From NCBI GenBank assembly GCA_945865525.1, contig CAMBDY010000019.1, positions 1 to 36,602 of the forward strand: a DNA stretch of 36,602 nucleotides, written 5' to 3'. The notes beneath the pieces are model-generated. The model was not told where the DNA came from. It searched no databases and was given only the letters and a program-made list of their open reading frames with translations. Numbering within the stretch: the stretch's first letter is position 1; every line of letters starts with the position of its first letter. The position numbers and the translations under genes were made by a program. This document shows positions 22,831-32,141 of this stretch, one piece after another. The stretch is from Nitrospira lenta (GTDB lineage: Bacteria; Nitrospirota; Nitrospiria; Nitrospirales; Nitrospiraceae).

Positions 22831-25800
22831 ATGCGCGGTGCCTTAGAGACGTTATTGCAGCAGCGGATTCTCGTTCTCGACGGGGCCATGGGCACCATGA
22901 TCCAGCAGCGGAAGCTGGATGAAGCGGCGTTTCGCGGCGACCGGTTCAAGGACTGCACGAAGTCGCAGCAGGGGCACAACGATCTCTTAAACCTGACCCA
23001 GCCCGCCATTATCGAAGAGATCCATCGCCAGTACTTCGAGGCCGGCGCCGATATCGTGGAGACGAACACGTTCAACGCGCAAGCCATTTCGCTGGCCGAC
23101 TATGGGCTGGAGTCCCTGGCTTACGAGCTCGCAAAAGCCGGTGGCGAATGTGCCAAGCGCGCAGCACAGCACGTGATGACGGCGGCGCCAGGCCGTACCT
23201 GTTTTGTGGCCGGGTCGATCGGACCGACTACGAAGACCGCGTCGATTTCCACCGACGTCAATAATTCAGCCGCGCGCGGCACCACCTATGATGACCTGGT
23301 GACGGCCTACTACGAGCAGGTGCGTGGGTTAGTGGATGGCGGTGTAGATATTTTATTAGTGGAAACGATTTTCGATACGTTGAATGCGAAGGCCGCCTTC
23401 TTCGCCATTGATCAGTTTTTCGTCGATCGCAAACGCGTGTTGCCCATCATGGCATCGGTTACGTTCATTCAGGCCGGGAGCAACCGCGGCGTGACGGGCC
23501 AAACAGTCGAAGCCTTCTGGAATTCCATTTCGCATGTGCCCCTGCTGAGCGTGGGGATCAACTGCGCCTTGGGCCCCCACGAAATGCGTCCCTTGATCGA
23601 AGAGCTCGCGGGGCTAGCCCCGATCGCGGTGAGCTGTCATCCGAATGCCGGACTCCCGAATCCCTTATTGCCGACGGGATTTCCTGAGACACCTGCGAGT
23701 CTCGCGCCGCAATTGCAAGAATGGGCGCAGAACGGCTGGCTCAATATCGTCGGTGGGTGCTGCGGAACGACCCCCAGTCATATCAAGCTGATTGCCGAGG
23801 CGGTGCAGGGGCTGGCGCCACGCGTCGCCCCCGTCGTCGAGCCGCACACGCGGTTGAGCGGGCTCGAGGCCGTCACGCTCAGGCCGGAGTCGAACTTTGT
23901 GAATATCGGTGAGCGGACGAACGTGACCGGGTCGCCGGCCTTCGCCAAATTGATTCTGGCGGGCGACTATGACGCCGCCCTCGCGGTGGCGCGTCAGCAA
24001 GTCGAGGGCGGCGCCCAGATCATTGATATCAATATGGACGAAGGCATGCTCGACTCCCAGGCTGCTATGGAGCAGTTTCTGCGCTTGGTGGGGTCGGAGC
24101 CGGATATCTCGCGCGTGCCGATCATGGTCGACAGCTCGAAGTGGGAGATTCTGGAGACCGGCCTGAAGAACATTCAGGGGAAGCCCATCGTTAATAGCAT
24201 CAGCCTCAAAGAAGGCGAAGCGCGGTTCCTTGAGCAGGCCCAATTAGTCCATCGCTACGGGGCGGCCGTGGTAGTGATGGCCTTCGATGAACGGGGCCAG
24301 GCCGATACCTACGCACGTAAGATCGAGGTGTGCGAGCGGGCCTATCGCCTGCTCACGGACCGCATCGGCTTTCCCGCCCAGGACATCATCTTCGATCCGA
24401 ACATCCTGACGGTGGCGACGGGTATCGAGGAACATAATAATTACGCCGTGAACTTCCTCGAGGCCACGCGCTGGATCAAAGCGCACTTACCGCTGGCGAA
24501 AGTCAGCGGTGGCGTTAGCAACATTTCCTTTTCGTTCCGCGGGAACAACCGGGTCCGCGAGGCCATGCATGCCGCCTTCCTCTACCATGCCATCACGGCC
24601 GGTCTGGACATGGGGATCGTGAACGCCGGTCAGTTGGCAGTCTACGAGGAGATTCCCGCCGACCTCTTGGCCCTCGTCGAAGATGTATTGTTGAACCGCC
24701 GGCCTGATGCGACGGAACGATTGGTGACCTTTGCGGAGACCGTCAAGCAAGAAGGCAAGGTCGCAATCAAGGACGATGACTGGCGGGCTGGCACGGTCGA
24801 AGCGCGTCTCTCGCATGCCTTGGTGAAAGGGGTGACGGACTTCATCGAGCAGGATATCGAGGAAGCGCGCCAGGCGTATGCCAAGCCGCTGCACGTGATT
24901 GAGGGACCACTGATGGCTGGGATGAACATCGTGGGGGACTTGTTCGGGTCCGGTAAGATGTTTTTACCGCAAGTGGTCAAGAGTGCTCGCGTCATGAAGA
25001 AGGCCGTGGCCTATCTCATGCCGTTTATGGAGGACGACAAGAAGCAATCAGGCGCGTCAAGTTCGAACGGCAAGATTCTGCTCGCCACGGTGAAGGGGGA
25101 CGTCCATGACATCGGGAAGAACATCGTGGGGGTCGTCCTCGGCTGCAACAATTATGAGGTGATTGATCTAGGGGTGATGGTGCCCTGCGAGCAGATCTTG
25201 GCCGCCGCGACCGAACATGGCGTGGGGATCATCGGATTGAGCGGACTCATTACCCCCTCGTTGGATGAAATGGCCCATGTGGCGCGCGAGCTGACACGCC
25301 AAGGTTTTGATTTGCCACTCCTCATCGGTGGGGCGACCACGAGCAAGGCCCATACGGCCGTGAAAATCGCGCCCGCCTATCCGCATGCCGTGGTGCATGT
25401 GCAGGATGCCTCGCGGGCGGTGGGCGTGGTCGGGAGTCTGGTGAGTGATGTGGCGAAGGCGGACTTCGCGGCGAAGGTGCGTGCGGACTATGACCAGATC
25501 CGCCAGACCCATCACGAGAAGGGCGCGAAGGCCCTCTGGCCCTTGGCGCGGGCGCGCGCCAATCGCTTTGGATCGAAGTGGACGGCGGTTGATATCCCAG
25601 TGCCGAGTTTTACGGGTGTGCAGGTGCTGCGGGAGCAGCCGTTGGCTGCGCTGGTTCCCTATATTGATTGGTCGCCGTTCTTCCACACGTGGGAATTACG
25701 TGGCCGCTATCCAACGATTCTGACAGACCCGGTCGTGGGGCCGAAGGCGCAGGAGTTGTTTGATGATGCGACGACCTTACTGCGCACGATTGTGGAGCGG

Positions 25801-26517
25801 CGATTGTTCACCGCGCACGGGGTCTACGGATTTTTCCCTGCGAACAGTGTGGGTGACGATATTGCGGTGTATCGCGACGACAGCCGCACGACACGTGCGA
25901 CGACATTCCATACGCTGCGCCAGCAATCGGAGAAGCCGCCGGGGCAATGGAATTTTGCACTGGCGGATTTTGTCGCACCCACGGAGTCCGGTCGGGCGGA
26001 TTATATCGGGGCCTTTGCCGTGACAACAGGCATCGGGGTAGATGTCCTCTGCAAGGAATTTGAGCGGGACCACGACGACTACAATTCGATTATGGCCAAA
26101 GCGCTCGCCGACCGTTTAGCCGAGGCCTTTGCGGAGTGGCTCCATGCCCGCGCGCGGCAGGCGTGGGGCTATGGCACCGACGAGACGCTGACGACGGAGG
26201 ACCTGCTGCGTGAGCGCTATCGCGGGATTCGTCCCGCGCCCGGCTATCCCGCCTGCCCAGACCATACGGAAAAACGGCTCCTCTTTGATCTCCTGTCTGC
26301 TGAGCAGCAGGCGGAAATCACGTTGACGGAAAGTTTCGCGATGTGGCCGGCCGCCTCAGTCAGCGGATTGTACTTCGCCCACCCGGAGGCCAAGTACTTT
26401 GCCGTGGGGAAAATTGGAAGGGACCAGGTGCGCGATTATCAGGTACGCAAGGACATGCCCTTGTCCGCACTTGAACGGTGGCTGGGGCCGAATCTCAACT
26501 ATGAACCAGGGAGCTAA
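22831..26517 (+). CDS. metH: Cobalamin-dependent methionine synthase MetH
   Basis: A 1228-residue enzyme transferring the methyl group of 5-methyltetrahydrofolate to homocysteine via methylcobalamin. All four modules are present. The homocysteine domain has [10 protein letters not shown] and zinc ligands Cys245 (GINCALG) and Cys310/Cys311 (GGCCGT). The pterin domain has [11 protein letters not shown]. The cap domain precedes the B12 domain, whose DVHDIGKN places the cobalt-ligating His at residue 759, the same number as in E. coli. The C-terminal AdoMet reactivation domain has [16 protein letters not shown] lies about 9 nt before the ATG. Length is standard. A strong terminator follows, so it is probably monocistronic. 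It makes the organism dependent on B12 and folate supply for this step. Confidence 0.97.
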   Translation: MRGALETLLQQRILVLDGAMGTMIQQRKLDEAAFRGDRFKDCTKSQQGHNDLLNLTQPAIIEEIHRQYFEAGADIVETNTFNAQAISLADYGLESLAYELAKAGGECAKRAAQHVMTAAPGRTCFVAGSIGPTTKTASISTDVNNSAARGTTYDDLVTAYYEQVRGLVDGGVDILLVETIFDTLNAKAAFFAIDQFFVDRKRVLPIMASVTFIQAGSNRGVTGQTVEAFWNSISHVPLLSVGINCALGPHEMRPLIEELAGLAPIAVSCHPNAGLPNPLLPTGFPETPASLAPQLQEWAQNGWLNIVGGCCGTTPSHIKLIAEAVQGLAPRVAPVVEPHTRLSGLEAVTLRPESNFVNIGERTNVTGSPAFAKLILAGDYDAALAVARQQVEGGAQIIDINMDEGMLDSQAAMEQFLRLVGSEPDISRVPIMVDSSKWEILETGLKNIQGKPIVNSISLKEGEARFLEQAQLVHRYGAAVVVMAFDERGQADTYARKIEVCERAYRLLTDRIGFPAQDIIFDPNILTVATGIEEHNNYAVNFLEATRWIKAHLPLAKVSGGVSNISFSFRGNNRVREAMHAAFLYHAITAGLDMGIVNAGQLAVYEEIPADLLALVEDVLLNRRPDATERLVTFAETVKQEGKVAIKDDDWRAGTVEARLSHALVKGVTDFIEQDIEEARQAYAKPLHVIEGPLMAGMNIVGDLFGSGKMFLPQVVKSARVMKKAVAYLMPFMEDDKKQSGASSSNGKILLATVKGDVHDIGKNIVGVVLGCNNYEVIDLGVMVPCEQILAAATEHGVGIIGLSGLITPSLDEMAHVARELTRQGFDLPLLIGGATTSKAHTAVKIAPAYPHAVVHVQDASRAVGVVGSLVSDVAKADFAAKVRADYDQIRQTHHEKGAKALWPLARARANRFGSKWTAVDIPVPSFTGVQVLREQPLAALVPYIDWSPFFHTWELRGRYPTILTDPVVGPKAQELFDDATTLLRTIVERRLFTAHGVYGFFPANSVGDDIAVYRDDSRTTRATTFHTLRQQSEKPPGQWNFALADFVAPTESGRADYIGAFAVTTGIGVDVLCKEFERDHDDYNSIMAKALADRLAEAFAEWLHARARQAWGYGTDETLTTEDLLRERYRGIRPAPGYPACPDHTEKRLLFDLLSAEQQAEITLTESFAMWPAASVSGLYFAHPEAKYFAVGKIGRDQVRDYQVRKDMPLSALERWLGPNLNYEPGS

Positions 26518-26524
26518 GCGGGGG

Positions 26525-26590
26525 CCTGCCGCCTTGGCAGGAGGGTACCCCACCGGGGAGTACCCTCGGGCTCGCCGCGCCCGTTTTATT
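26525..26590 (+). terminator. Terminator region after metH with two adjacent hairpins
   Basis: CCTGCC/GGCAGG (26525-26530 with 26536-26541) forms a tight stem with a 5-nt loop. Immediately after, GAGGGTAC (26541-26548) pairs with GTACCCTC (26560-26567), extended by CCC/GGG across a small loop and a bulge. A TTTTATT stretch follows at 26583-26590. The second stem is the likelier terminator core. Confidence 0.55.
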
Positions 26591-26618
26591 GCGCTTTAGG
26601 CGAGTCGCTCCCTATAAT
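26589..26618 (+). promoter_or_regulatory. Sigma70-type promoter for rph-rdgB
   Basis: TTGCGC at 26589-26594 and a perfect TATAAT at 26613-26618 with an 18-nt spacer, 39 nt before the rph start codon. Confidence 0.65.
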
Positions 26619-26656
26619 GCGCACGAGGACGATATGGGAATTTATAGGAGTGATCT

Positions 26657-27400
26657 ATGAGTAGTGCATCAGGGCTCGTGCGTGTCGATGGACGGAGAAA
26701 AGATCAGCTACGGCCGGTGAAAGTGACGAGGAATTTCATCAAGCATGCCGAAGGGTCTGTGTTGATTGAAATGGGCGATACCAAAGTGATTTGCACGGCC
26801 TCGATTGAGGAAAAGGTCCCGCCGTTTCTGAAGGGGAAAGGGCAGGGATGGGTCACGGCGGAGTACGCGATGCTCCCCCGCGCCACCCACGACCGATCCT
26901 CACGTGAAGTGGTCAAAGGGAAACAGAGTGGCCGCACGCTTGAAATTCAACGTCTTGTTGGGCGGGCGCTCCGCGCCGTCACGGATATGAGCCAGATGGG
27001 CGAGCGGTCGATCTGGCTTGATTGCGACGTCATCCAGGCTGATGGCGGGACCCGCACGGCCTCCATCACCGGCGCGTTCATTGCGCTGGCTGACGCCTTT
27101 GCCCTGCTCAAAAAACGAGGCATGATCAAGAAACGCCCCTTAACGGATTATCTGGCGGCCATTAGCGTTGGAAAAGTGGGAGGGGAGATTCTTCTTGATT
27201 TGGCCTATACAGAAGACTCGATGGCGGATGTCGACATGAATGTGGTCATGACGGGCAACGGTTGTTATGTCGAGGTACAGGGGACCGCGGAACGGACGCC
27301 GTTTGCCAAGTCTGAGATGGATGAGTTTATGGCGATGGGATGGAGCGGGATTCAGACGCTGACGGCGTTGCAGAAGGATCTGATCGGGGCCTTAGAGTAG
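26657..27400 (+). CDS. rph: Ribonuclease PH
   Basis: A 247-residue phosphorolytic 3'-5' exoribonuclease that trims tRNA precursors. The sequence shows the family pattern: [45 protein letters not shown], the phosphate-binding [40 protein letters not shown], and VDMNVVMTG near the C-terminus. AGGAG lies 7 nt before the ATG. Length is normal, and no frameshift like that in E. coli K-12 rph is visible. It is followed 7 nt later by rdgB, a common bacterial gene pair. Confidence 0.97.
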   Translation: MSSASGLVRVDGRRKDQLRPVKVTRNFIKHAEGSVLIEMGDTKVICTASIEEKVPPFLKGKGQGWVTAEYAMLPRATHDRSSREVVKGKQSGRTLEIQRLVGRALRAVTDMSQMGERSIWLDCDVIQADGGTRTASITGAFIALADAFALLKKRGMIKKRPLTDYLAAISVGKVGGEILLDLAYTEDSMADVDMNVVMTGNGCYVEVQGTAERTPFAKSEMDEFMAMGWSGIQTLTALQKDLIGALE

Positions 27401-27407
27401 GCCGGCG

Positions 27408-28028
27408 ATGATTCGTGAAGTAGTCCTCGCTACGCGTAATCGGCATAAAGTCCAAGAGCTTGTGGTGTTGTTAGGCGGCTTGGGGATACGCCTCCGCGAG
27501 CTCGATGAATTTCCTGGCGCCCCGGACGTGGTTGAAGACGGGGCGACCTGCGAAGCCAACGCCATAAAAAAAGCGCGGGCGATCGCGGCGTTTACGGGAT
27601 TGCCCGCGGTGGCGGACGATACCGGGCTCGCAGTGGATGCGCTGGGGGGGCGCCCTGGCGTCTATGCCGCTCGCTATGCCGGCGACGGCGCGACCTACGA
27701 AGATAATTGCCGGAAGTTATTACAGGAATTACGCGGCGTCCCGCGCGCACGGCGCACGGCGCGATTTCTCACCGTCGCCGCGATTGCCCTCCCGTCCGAT
27801 AGCGTGCGCGTGGCGCACGGCCTCCTGGAGGGACTGATTGCCGAAGAGGTGAGCGGAACGTTGGGATTTGGGTACGATGCGGTGTTCGTGATTCCGGAGT
27901 TGGGGAAGACGCTGGCGCAGCTGTCGGCGGACCACAAGAATCAGATCAGCCATCGCGCCAAAGCGTTTTTGCTCGCCAAAGACCTGTTACGTGAGATGAC
28001 GTTTCCCGATACGCGACTCACGGCGTAG
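27408..28028 (+). CDS. rdgB: XTP/dITP diphosphatase (HAM1/RdgB)
   Basis: A 206-residue house-cleaning pyrophosphatase that hydrolyses XTP, dITP and related deaminated purine nucleotides, keeping them out of nucleic acids. Motifs are LATRNRHKVQEL at the N-terminus, DGATCEANAIKKA, the active-site VADDTGLAVDALGGRPGVYAARYAG, GFGYDAVFV and KNQISHRAKAF. The length and all family blocks are intact. It starts 7 nt after rph and no terminator is visible between them, so the pair is an operon. The coding strand contains a run of seven G (27644-27650) within the active-site region. Confidence 0.96.
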   Translation: MIREVVLATRNRHKVQELVVLLGGLGIRLRELDEFPGAPDVVEDGATCEANAIKKARAIAAFTGLPAVADDTGLAVDALGGRPGVYAARYAGDGATYEDNCRKLLQELRGVPRARRTARFLTVAAIALPSDSVRVAHGLLEGLIAEEVSGTLGFGYDAVFVIPELGKTLAQLSADHKNQISHRAKAFLLAKDLLREMTFPDTRLTA

Positions 28029-28093
28029 CGCCGTTCGGTCCCGTACCTCCTAAGAAGCATCGCGACACTCGTGAGACCCACTCGCACCCCGGT

Positions 28094-28753
28094 ATGCTGA
28101 TCAACGCCGACTCCGCACAGAAAGTTGTCCTCGATACGCAGGAGGTGCCGTGGGTGCCATCCCCGATGGCTGGTCGTGACCAAAAAATACTGGAGTGCGA
28201 AGAGGCAGCCCTCGCCCCAGCGACCAGTCTTGTGCGCTATGCGCCAGGTGCCCTCGTGGCCGCGCCCCACCATACACTCGGCGAAGAATGGTTTGTTTTG
28301 CACGGCATGTTTTACGACGCCGCGGGCCAGTATCCGACGGGCACCTATCTCAACAGCCCAGCCGAGACCGCGCGCACGTGTTGCGCGGACGAGGGGTGTA
28401 CCCTCTTTGTGAAACGGCGGCCCCGTGTGGGTGATGATTCGGAGCGGTTGGTCGTTCACACCGCAGTAACGGCGTGGTGTCCGGGATTAGTGCCTGGTCT
28501 GTCGGTTCTGCCCTTAAGCGCGGGGGGCACCACGAGTACGGCGCTCGTGCGATGGGCACCCGGCACGTATTTCAATCCGCACCGGCACTTTGGGGGCGAG
28601 GAAATCTATGTCCTCGAGGGCGTGTTTGAAGATGAACACGGGCGCTACCCGGCGGGGTACTGGCTGCGTAGTCCACACCTGAGCGCGCATAAGCCCTTTA
28701 GCGTTGAGGGCTGTACGATCTTTGTGAAAACAGGGCATTTACTGCCGCTCTAA
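28094..28753 (+). CDS. Tandem ChrR-type cupin protein
   Basis: A 219-residue cytoplasmic protein built of two cupin domains. The first has PHHTLGEEWFVLHGMF with metal-binding His and Glu, followed by YPTGTYLNSP. The second has NPHRHFGGEEIYVLEGVF and RYPAGYWLRSP. The paired pattern HxH...EE...G.F.D..G.Y..G.W..SP is that of the ChrR/anti-ECF-sigma cupin family, which in ChrR binds zinc and senses oxidative stress. The N-terminal anti-sigma helical domain of ChrR is absent and no sigma factor lies nearby, so a direct regulatory role is uncertain. An enzymatic (acetylacetone-cleaving or similar) cupin is an alternative. No convincing ribosome binding site precedes the ATG at 28094. Confidence 0.75.
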   Translation: MLINADSAQKVVLDTQEVPWVPSPMAGRDQKILECEEAALAPATSLVRYAPGALVAAPHHTLGEEWFVLHGMFYDAAGQYPTGTYLNSPAETARTCCADEGCTLFVKRRPRVGDDSERLVVHTAVTAWCPGLVPGLSVLPLSAGGTTSTALVRWAPGTYFNPHRHFGGEEIYVLEGVFEDEHGRYPAGYWLRSPHLSAHKPFSVEGCTIFVKTGHLLPL

Positions 28754-28879
28754 CCGTGGCGTCTGTACGACCCCTCTGCCCGTTGTGCCTCCCGCACTCA
28801 TCGTCGGAACCCCGGCCGATGGTCCCGCACTGATCTCCCATATTCGCCCTCGTCTCCGTCGTGCACGGGCGCGCCCGTC

Positions 28880-28928
28880 CGCCTATCGCGTCTTTGACAT
28901 CGTCCCTGCCGATAGGCGACACTTTTTG
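28880..28928 (+). terminator. Inverted repeat followed by T-run, possible terminator before the Sel1 cluster
   Basis: CGCCTATCG (28880-28888) and CGATAGGCG (28910-28918) form a perfect 9-bp stem around a 21-nt loop, followed by ACACTTTTT. It lies 127 nt after the cupin stop and about 30 nt before the first Sel1 gene, so it could end the upstream transcript or act as a regulatory element. The rest of 28754-28958 holds no gene I can support. Confidence 0.45.
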
Positions 28929-28958
28929 TGATCGTAACCACAGGAAAGGATGCTGACG

Positions 28959-29657
28959 ATGCACACGTGGTGGACCGCACTGCTCTTAGTCATCCTCGGC
29001 ACGGCCCGTATCGCGTCGGCCCTGACGACTGACGAACTCACCAAGGAGTGTCAGCAGGGTTATGCAGCGAGCTGTCAGATTCTTGTGGAGCTCGCGGATA
29101 GTGGCGAGGGCGTGACGCAGGATGTCGCGGCGGCGGTGGAACTCTACCGACATGCGTGTGAGGGCAAGGCGGCGCGGGGATGCCTCAATCTTGGGGTGAT
29201 GTATGCCACCGGACACGGCGTCACACAGGATGACGCGCAGGCCGTGGCCCTCTATCGGCAGGCCTGTGACGGGAAGGAAGCGGGGGGGTGTGTGAATCTT
29301 GGGATGCAGTATGAAAAAGGCCGCGGGGTCACACCGGATGACGGCACGGCGGCGAGGCTCTATCGCCAAGCCTGTGAGAGCCATTATGGGCTGGGATGCC
29401 ATAACCTTGGGGTGCTGTATGCCGGTGGACGCGGCGTCACGCGAAATTACGGCACGGCGGTGGCGCTCTATCGGCAAGCCTGTGACTTCCAGTATGCGCT
29501 GGGCTGTCACAAGCTGGGGGTGGTGTATCAGTATGAGTATGGGACCGGGGCGCGCCAGTTTGTGCAGGAAGCACTCAAATTCTATCGCAAGGCGTGTGAC
29601 CTACACTATCAACTCGCGTGTGAGCATCACGCACGATTGACCAGTGAGAAGCGGTAG
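28959..29657 (+). CDS. Exported cysteine-rich Sel1/Hcp-type repeat protein (1 of 3)
   Basis: A 232-residue exported protein. I prefer the ATG at 28959, 9 nt after AGGAAAGG; an in-frame ATG at 28950 abuts that site. A signal peptide (TWWTALLLVILGTARIASA) is followed by about six Sel1/TPR-like repeats of roughly 36 residues with the pattern A..LY..AC-x7-GC.NLG..Y..G.GV..D. Each repeat bears a C-x7-C pair (CEGKAARGC, CDGKEAGGC and so on). This is the disulfide-stapled architecture of Helicobacter cysteine-rich (Hcp) proteins. Sel1 proteins generally mediate protein contacts in the envelope or outside the cell. It is followed after 6 nt by a paralogue, suggesting duplication. Confidence 0.85.
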   Translation: MHTWWTALLLVILGTARIASALTTDELTKECQQGYAASCQILVELADSGEGVTQDVAAAVELYRHACEGKAARGCLNLGVMYATGHGVTQDDAQAVALYRQACDGKEAGGCVNLGMQYEKGRGVTPDDGTAARLYRQACESHYGLGCHNLGVLYAGGRGVTRNYGTAVALYRQACDFQYALGCHKLGVVYQYEYGTGARQFVQEALKFYRKACDLHYQLACEHHARLTSEKR

Positions 29658-29663
29658 GGAAGG

Positions 29664-30350
29664 ATGCGTACGTTGTGGACGACACTCCTGATACTGATCG
29701 CACTGGCTCTGGCTCCGGTCGCATCGGCGGCAACACCGGAGACCCTCGCGACGGGGTGTCACCAGGGTCAGGCGGAGGCCTGTGCCGACCTTGGGACCCA
29801 GTATCAGAGTGGAGCGGGCCTCGAGAAGGATGATCGCAAGGCCGTGGCCTTCTATCGGCAGGCCTGTGCGGGCAAGTCGGCGCGGGGATGTCTCAACCTT
29901 GCGGTGATGTATTACAACGGATACGGGGTGTCCCGGGATACCGTGCAGGCCGGGGTGTTCTATGGACACGCGTGTGACGGCAAGGTGGGAGAGGGCTGCC
30001 TGCATCTTGGGGAGATGTATGAAGAGCGCGGCGACATGGAGGCGGTGGCGGCAACCCTCTATCGACGGGCCTGTGATGGACAGGCCGTGCGGGGATGTAT
30101 GAAGCTTGGGGTGATGTATCACGATGGACGCGGCGTCCCGCAGGACAAATCCACCGCCATGGCGTTGTACCGACAGGCCTGTGAGGGGCAGGAAGTGAGG
30201 GCGTGTGTGATGCTGGGTCTGCATTATCGCGACGGGGATGGCGTGCGACAGTCAGACGACGAGGCGCACAAGTATTTTAGGAAGGCGTGCAACCAAGGAG
30301 ACGCTGAAGTATGTCACCTCGACAGGGAGCTGGGCAGGATCACGCGCTAG
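29664..30350 (+). CDS. Exported cysteine-rich Sel1/Hcp-type repeat protein (2 of 3)
   Basis: A 228-residue paralogue of the preceding gene, with a signal peptide (LLILIALALAPVASA) and six C-x7-C pairs (CHQGQAEAC, CAGKSARGC, CDGKVGEGC, CDGQAVRGC, CEGQEVRAC, CNQGDAEVC). Each pair sits in a Sel1 repeat of about 36 residues. One repeat (EMYEERGDMEAVAATLY) is degenerate in its loop. GGGAAGG lies immediately before the ATG at 29664; a TTG at 29673 would have better spacing, so the start is uncertain by three codons. Its 3' end overlaps or abuts the start of the esterase gene, indicating one operon. Confidence 0.85.
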   Translation: MRTLWTTLLILIALALAPVASAATPETLATGCHQGQAEACADLGTQYQSGAGLEKDDRKAVAFYRQACAGKSARGCLNLAVMYYNGYGVSRDTVQAGVFYGHACDGKVGEGCLHLGEMYEERGDMEAVAATLYRRACDGQAVRGCMKLGVMYHDGRGVPQDKSTAMALYRQACEGQEVRACVMLGLHYRDGDGVRQSDDEAHKYFRKACNQGDAEVCHLDRELGRITR

Positions 30351-31654
30351 TGCTGAGGCGAACGGTGCGTCTGGCCGTGCTGTTCCTGATCGCCCTTGGC
30401 ACGATCCCTGTCGCCTCGGCGCAGGCACCGAACGCGCCGCCGTCGCGCACGACTCTCCAGGCGGCCGACGACGTCTTTGCGTATCTCGACGAAGCGGATA
30501 GCACGAAGGCGGAGGGTGTGCTGCAGCACGTACTCGCCAATCCGGAAATGACGATGGGCCGGGTCAGCCGGGCCATCCAGACTGAGCGACGCTATCAGGC
30601 CCTGCCGGGCGGAACGATGGTGGAGCAACCGATTCGGGTGCGTGAGGAGACTTATGACTATGCCGTGTCGGTCCCACTCACGTATCAGCCCAGCACTCGC
30701 TATGGACTGGTCGTCTGCCTGCACGGGGCAGGATTTTCCGGTGACGCCTATCTCGAGCGGTGGCAGCACCGCTTAGGCGACGACTATCTTCTCGTCTGTC
30801 CGACTTATCCCTCCGGGGCCTGGTTCACCAGACAGGCGGAGGAGCTCGTGCTTGCCGTGATCGAACGGATGCAGGCGCAGTATCACATCGATCCCGACCG
30901 TGTCTTTCTTACAGGGATGTCCAACGGCGGGATTGGCGCTTGGCTGATCGGGATGCATCATGCCCAGCGCTTCGCGGGGGTGGCGCCCATGGCGAGCGGC
31001 CTCGACGGTGTGCTGATGCCGTTTCTTGCCAATCTGCGGACCACGCCGATCTACATCATTCATGGGGCCAAAGACCAGGTCATGCCGGTGGAATTGAGCC
31101 GGACGATTGCGCGGGCCCTCACGGCGATGGGCGTGCCACACATCTATCGCGAGCACGAGCGCGAGCATCCCGTCGCCGGTGGGCATTTCTTCCCACGGGA
31201 GGAGCTGCCCGACCTCGTGCGCTGGTTGAACGCCCAGCGTCGGAACCCGTTGCCGCAGGCGGTGACGGTGGTGCGTGAGGGCAGTCACTTTCAATCGTTT
31301 GGCTGGGTCCGCATCGATACCACGGATCCGATTGCCGTCTTTGCTGACGATCTGATTTCCAAGCGCGATGAGTTGACGCGGAAGAAGCGCTACGCTCGGT
31401 TGGACGTCGCCGTGACGGCGCCCAATCGGATCGAAGTCGAGGCGGGGTTGGTGCAGCGCTATACGCTGTTTCTGAACGATCAGCTGGTCGATCTCTCCAA
31501 GCCCGTGACGGTTGTGACAAATCAGCACGTCGCATTCGAGGGCATGGTCACGCCGACGGTCGAGACGCTCTTGCGGCAGGCGCGTGCGCGCAAAGATTCC
31601 CAGCAACTCTTTCCGGTGCAGCTGACCATTCAGGTGCCCGCGCCGGCCCCCTGA
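30311..31654 (+). CDS. Exported alpha/beta-hydrolase esterase (PHB depolymerase/feruloyl esterase-like)
   Basis: A 447-residue exported hydrolase. The ATG at 30311 has AAGGAG 10 nt upstream and overlaps the previous gene by 40 nt; a GTG at 30350 overlapping the stop is an alternative start. The signal peptide (LAVLFLIALGTIPVASA) is kept either way. The catalytic domain has VVCLHGAGFSGDAY, the nucleophile motif GMSNGG (Ser204), the acid in HGAKDQVMP (Asp255) and the His in AGGHFF (His292). These are characteristic of prolyl-oligopeptidase-like/PHB-depolymerase-type esterases. The C-terminal 130 residues form a beta-rich accessory domain (RLDVAVTAPNRIEVEAG, LNDQLVDLSKPVTVVTN). Substrate is unknown; polyester, cell-wall ester or lipid are all possible. 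Confidence 0.85.
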   Translation: MSPRQGAGQDHALVLRRTVRLAVLFLIALGTIPVASAQAPNAPPSRTTLQAADDVFAYLDEADSTKAEGVLQHVLANPEMTMGRVSRAIQTERRYQALPGGTMVEQPIRVREETYDYAVSVPLTYQPSTRYGLVVCLHGAGFSGDAYLERWQHRLGDDYLLVCPTYPSGAWFTRQAEELVLAVIERMQAQYHIDPDRVFLTGMSNGGIGAWLIGMHHAQRFAGVAPMASGLDGVLMPFLANLRTTPIYIIHGAKDQVMPVELSRTIARALTAMGVPHIYREHEREHPVAGGHFFPREELPDLVRWLNAQRRNPLPQAVTVVREGSHFQSFGWVRIDTTDPIAVFADDLISKRDELTRKKRYARLDVAVTAPNRIEVEAGLVQRYTLFLNDQLVDLSKPVTVVTNQHVAFEGMVTPTVETLLRQARARKDSQQLFPVQLTIQVPAPAP

Positions 31655-31709
31655 GCGTGGATCACGGCCGTGAGGTGGCACGTCGAGATGTTCGTGCGGA
31701 GGTATGCGG

Positions 31710-32084
31710 ATGACACGATTTGTGCGTGCGGTATTCGTGCTCATCGGCACATTGGGACTGGTGGACAAGGCGCCGGCGGTGACACCTGCGGCATCGACCG
31801 AAACGTGTCAGACGAGTCCAGCGGCGGCCTGCACCGATCGTGGGATGATGTATTTCAACGGACAAGGCGTCACGCAAGACCTCGTCAAGGCCGTGGAGTT
31901 CTTTCGACAGGCCTGTGACCGGAAGGATGCGTTGGGCTGTTTCGATCTTGGGGTGGCGTATGACTATGGCGCCGGGGTGCCACAGTCGCGCGACGACGCC
32001 CGTACATTCTTTCGTAAGGCGTGTGACTTAAAATACGCAATCGGATGTGACCGCTACGCAGAACTGACGGCGGGGAAGCCATAA
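31710..32084 (+). CDS. Exported cysteine-rich Sel1/Hcp-type repeat protein (3 of 3)
   Basis: A 124-residue shorter paralogue of the two Sel1 proteins upstream. I select the ATG at 31710, 7 nt after GGAGG; an ATG at 31704 in frame is too close to that site. A signal peptide (FVRAVFVLIGTLGLVDKAPA) leads into about two full repeats and three C-x7-C pairs (CQTSPAAAC, CDRKDALGC, CDLKYAIGC). The product is about half the length of its paralogues, with no sign of a frameshift, so it may be a natural short form. It sits between the esterase and the nuclease. Confidence 0.8.
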   Translation: MTRFVRAVFVLIGTLGLVDKAPAVTPAASTETCQTSPAAACTDRGMMYFNGQGVTQDLVKAVEFFRQACDRKDALGCFDLGVAYDYGAGVPQSRDDARTFFRKACDLKYAIGCDRYAELTAGKP

Positions 32085-32141
32085 AAGGCAGGGGAGTGAA
32101 TGGTAGGTGATGCAAAAACTCCCGGCTGGTCACGATAGGTA

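Noticed and set aside
28754-28928. Plus-strand frame of about 48 codons from a GTG ending at TGA before the Sel1 cluster
   Set aside because: Arg/Pro-rich, no ribosome binding site, and it spans a stem-loop with a T-run that explains the sequence better.
30773-31768. Long minus-strand open frame (331 codons) opposite the esterase
   Set aside because: His/Arg-rich shadow of a GC-rich gene with a complete catalytic triad and signal peptide on the other strand.
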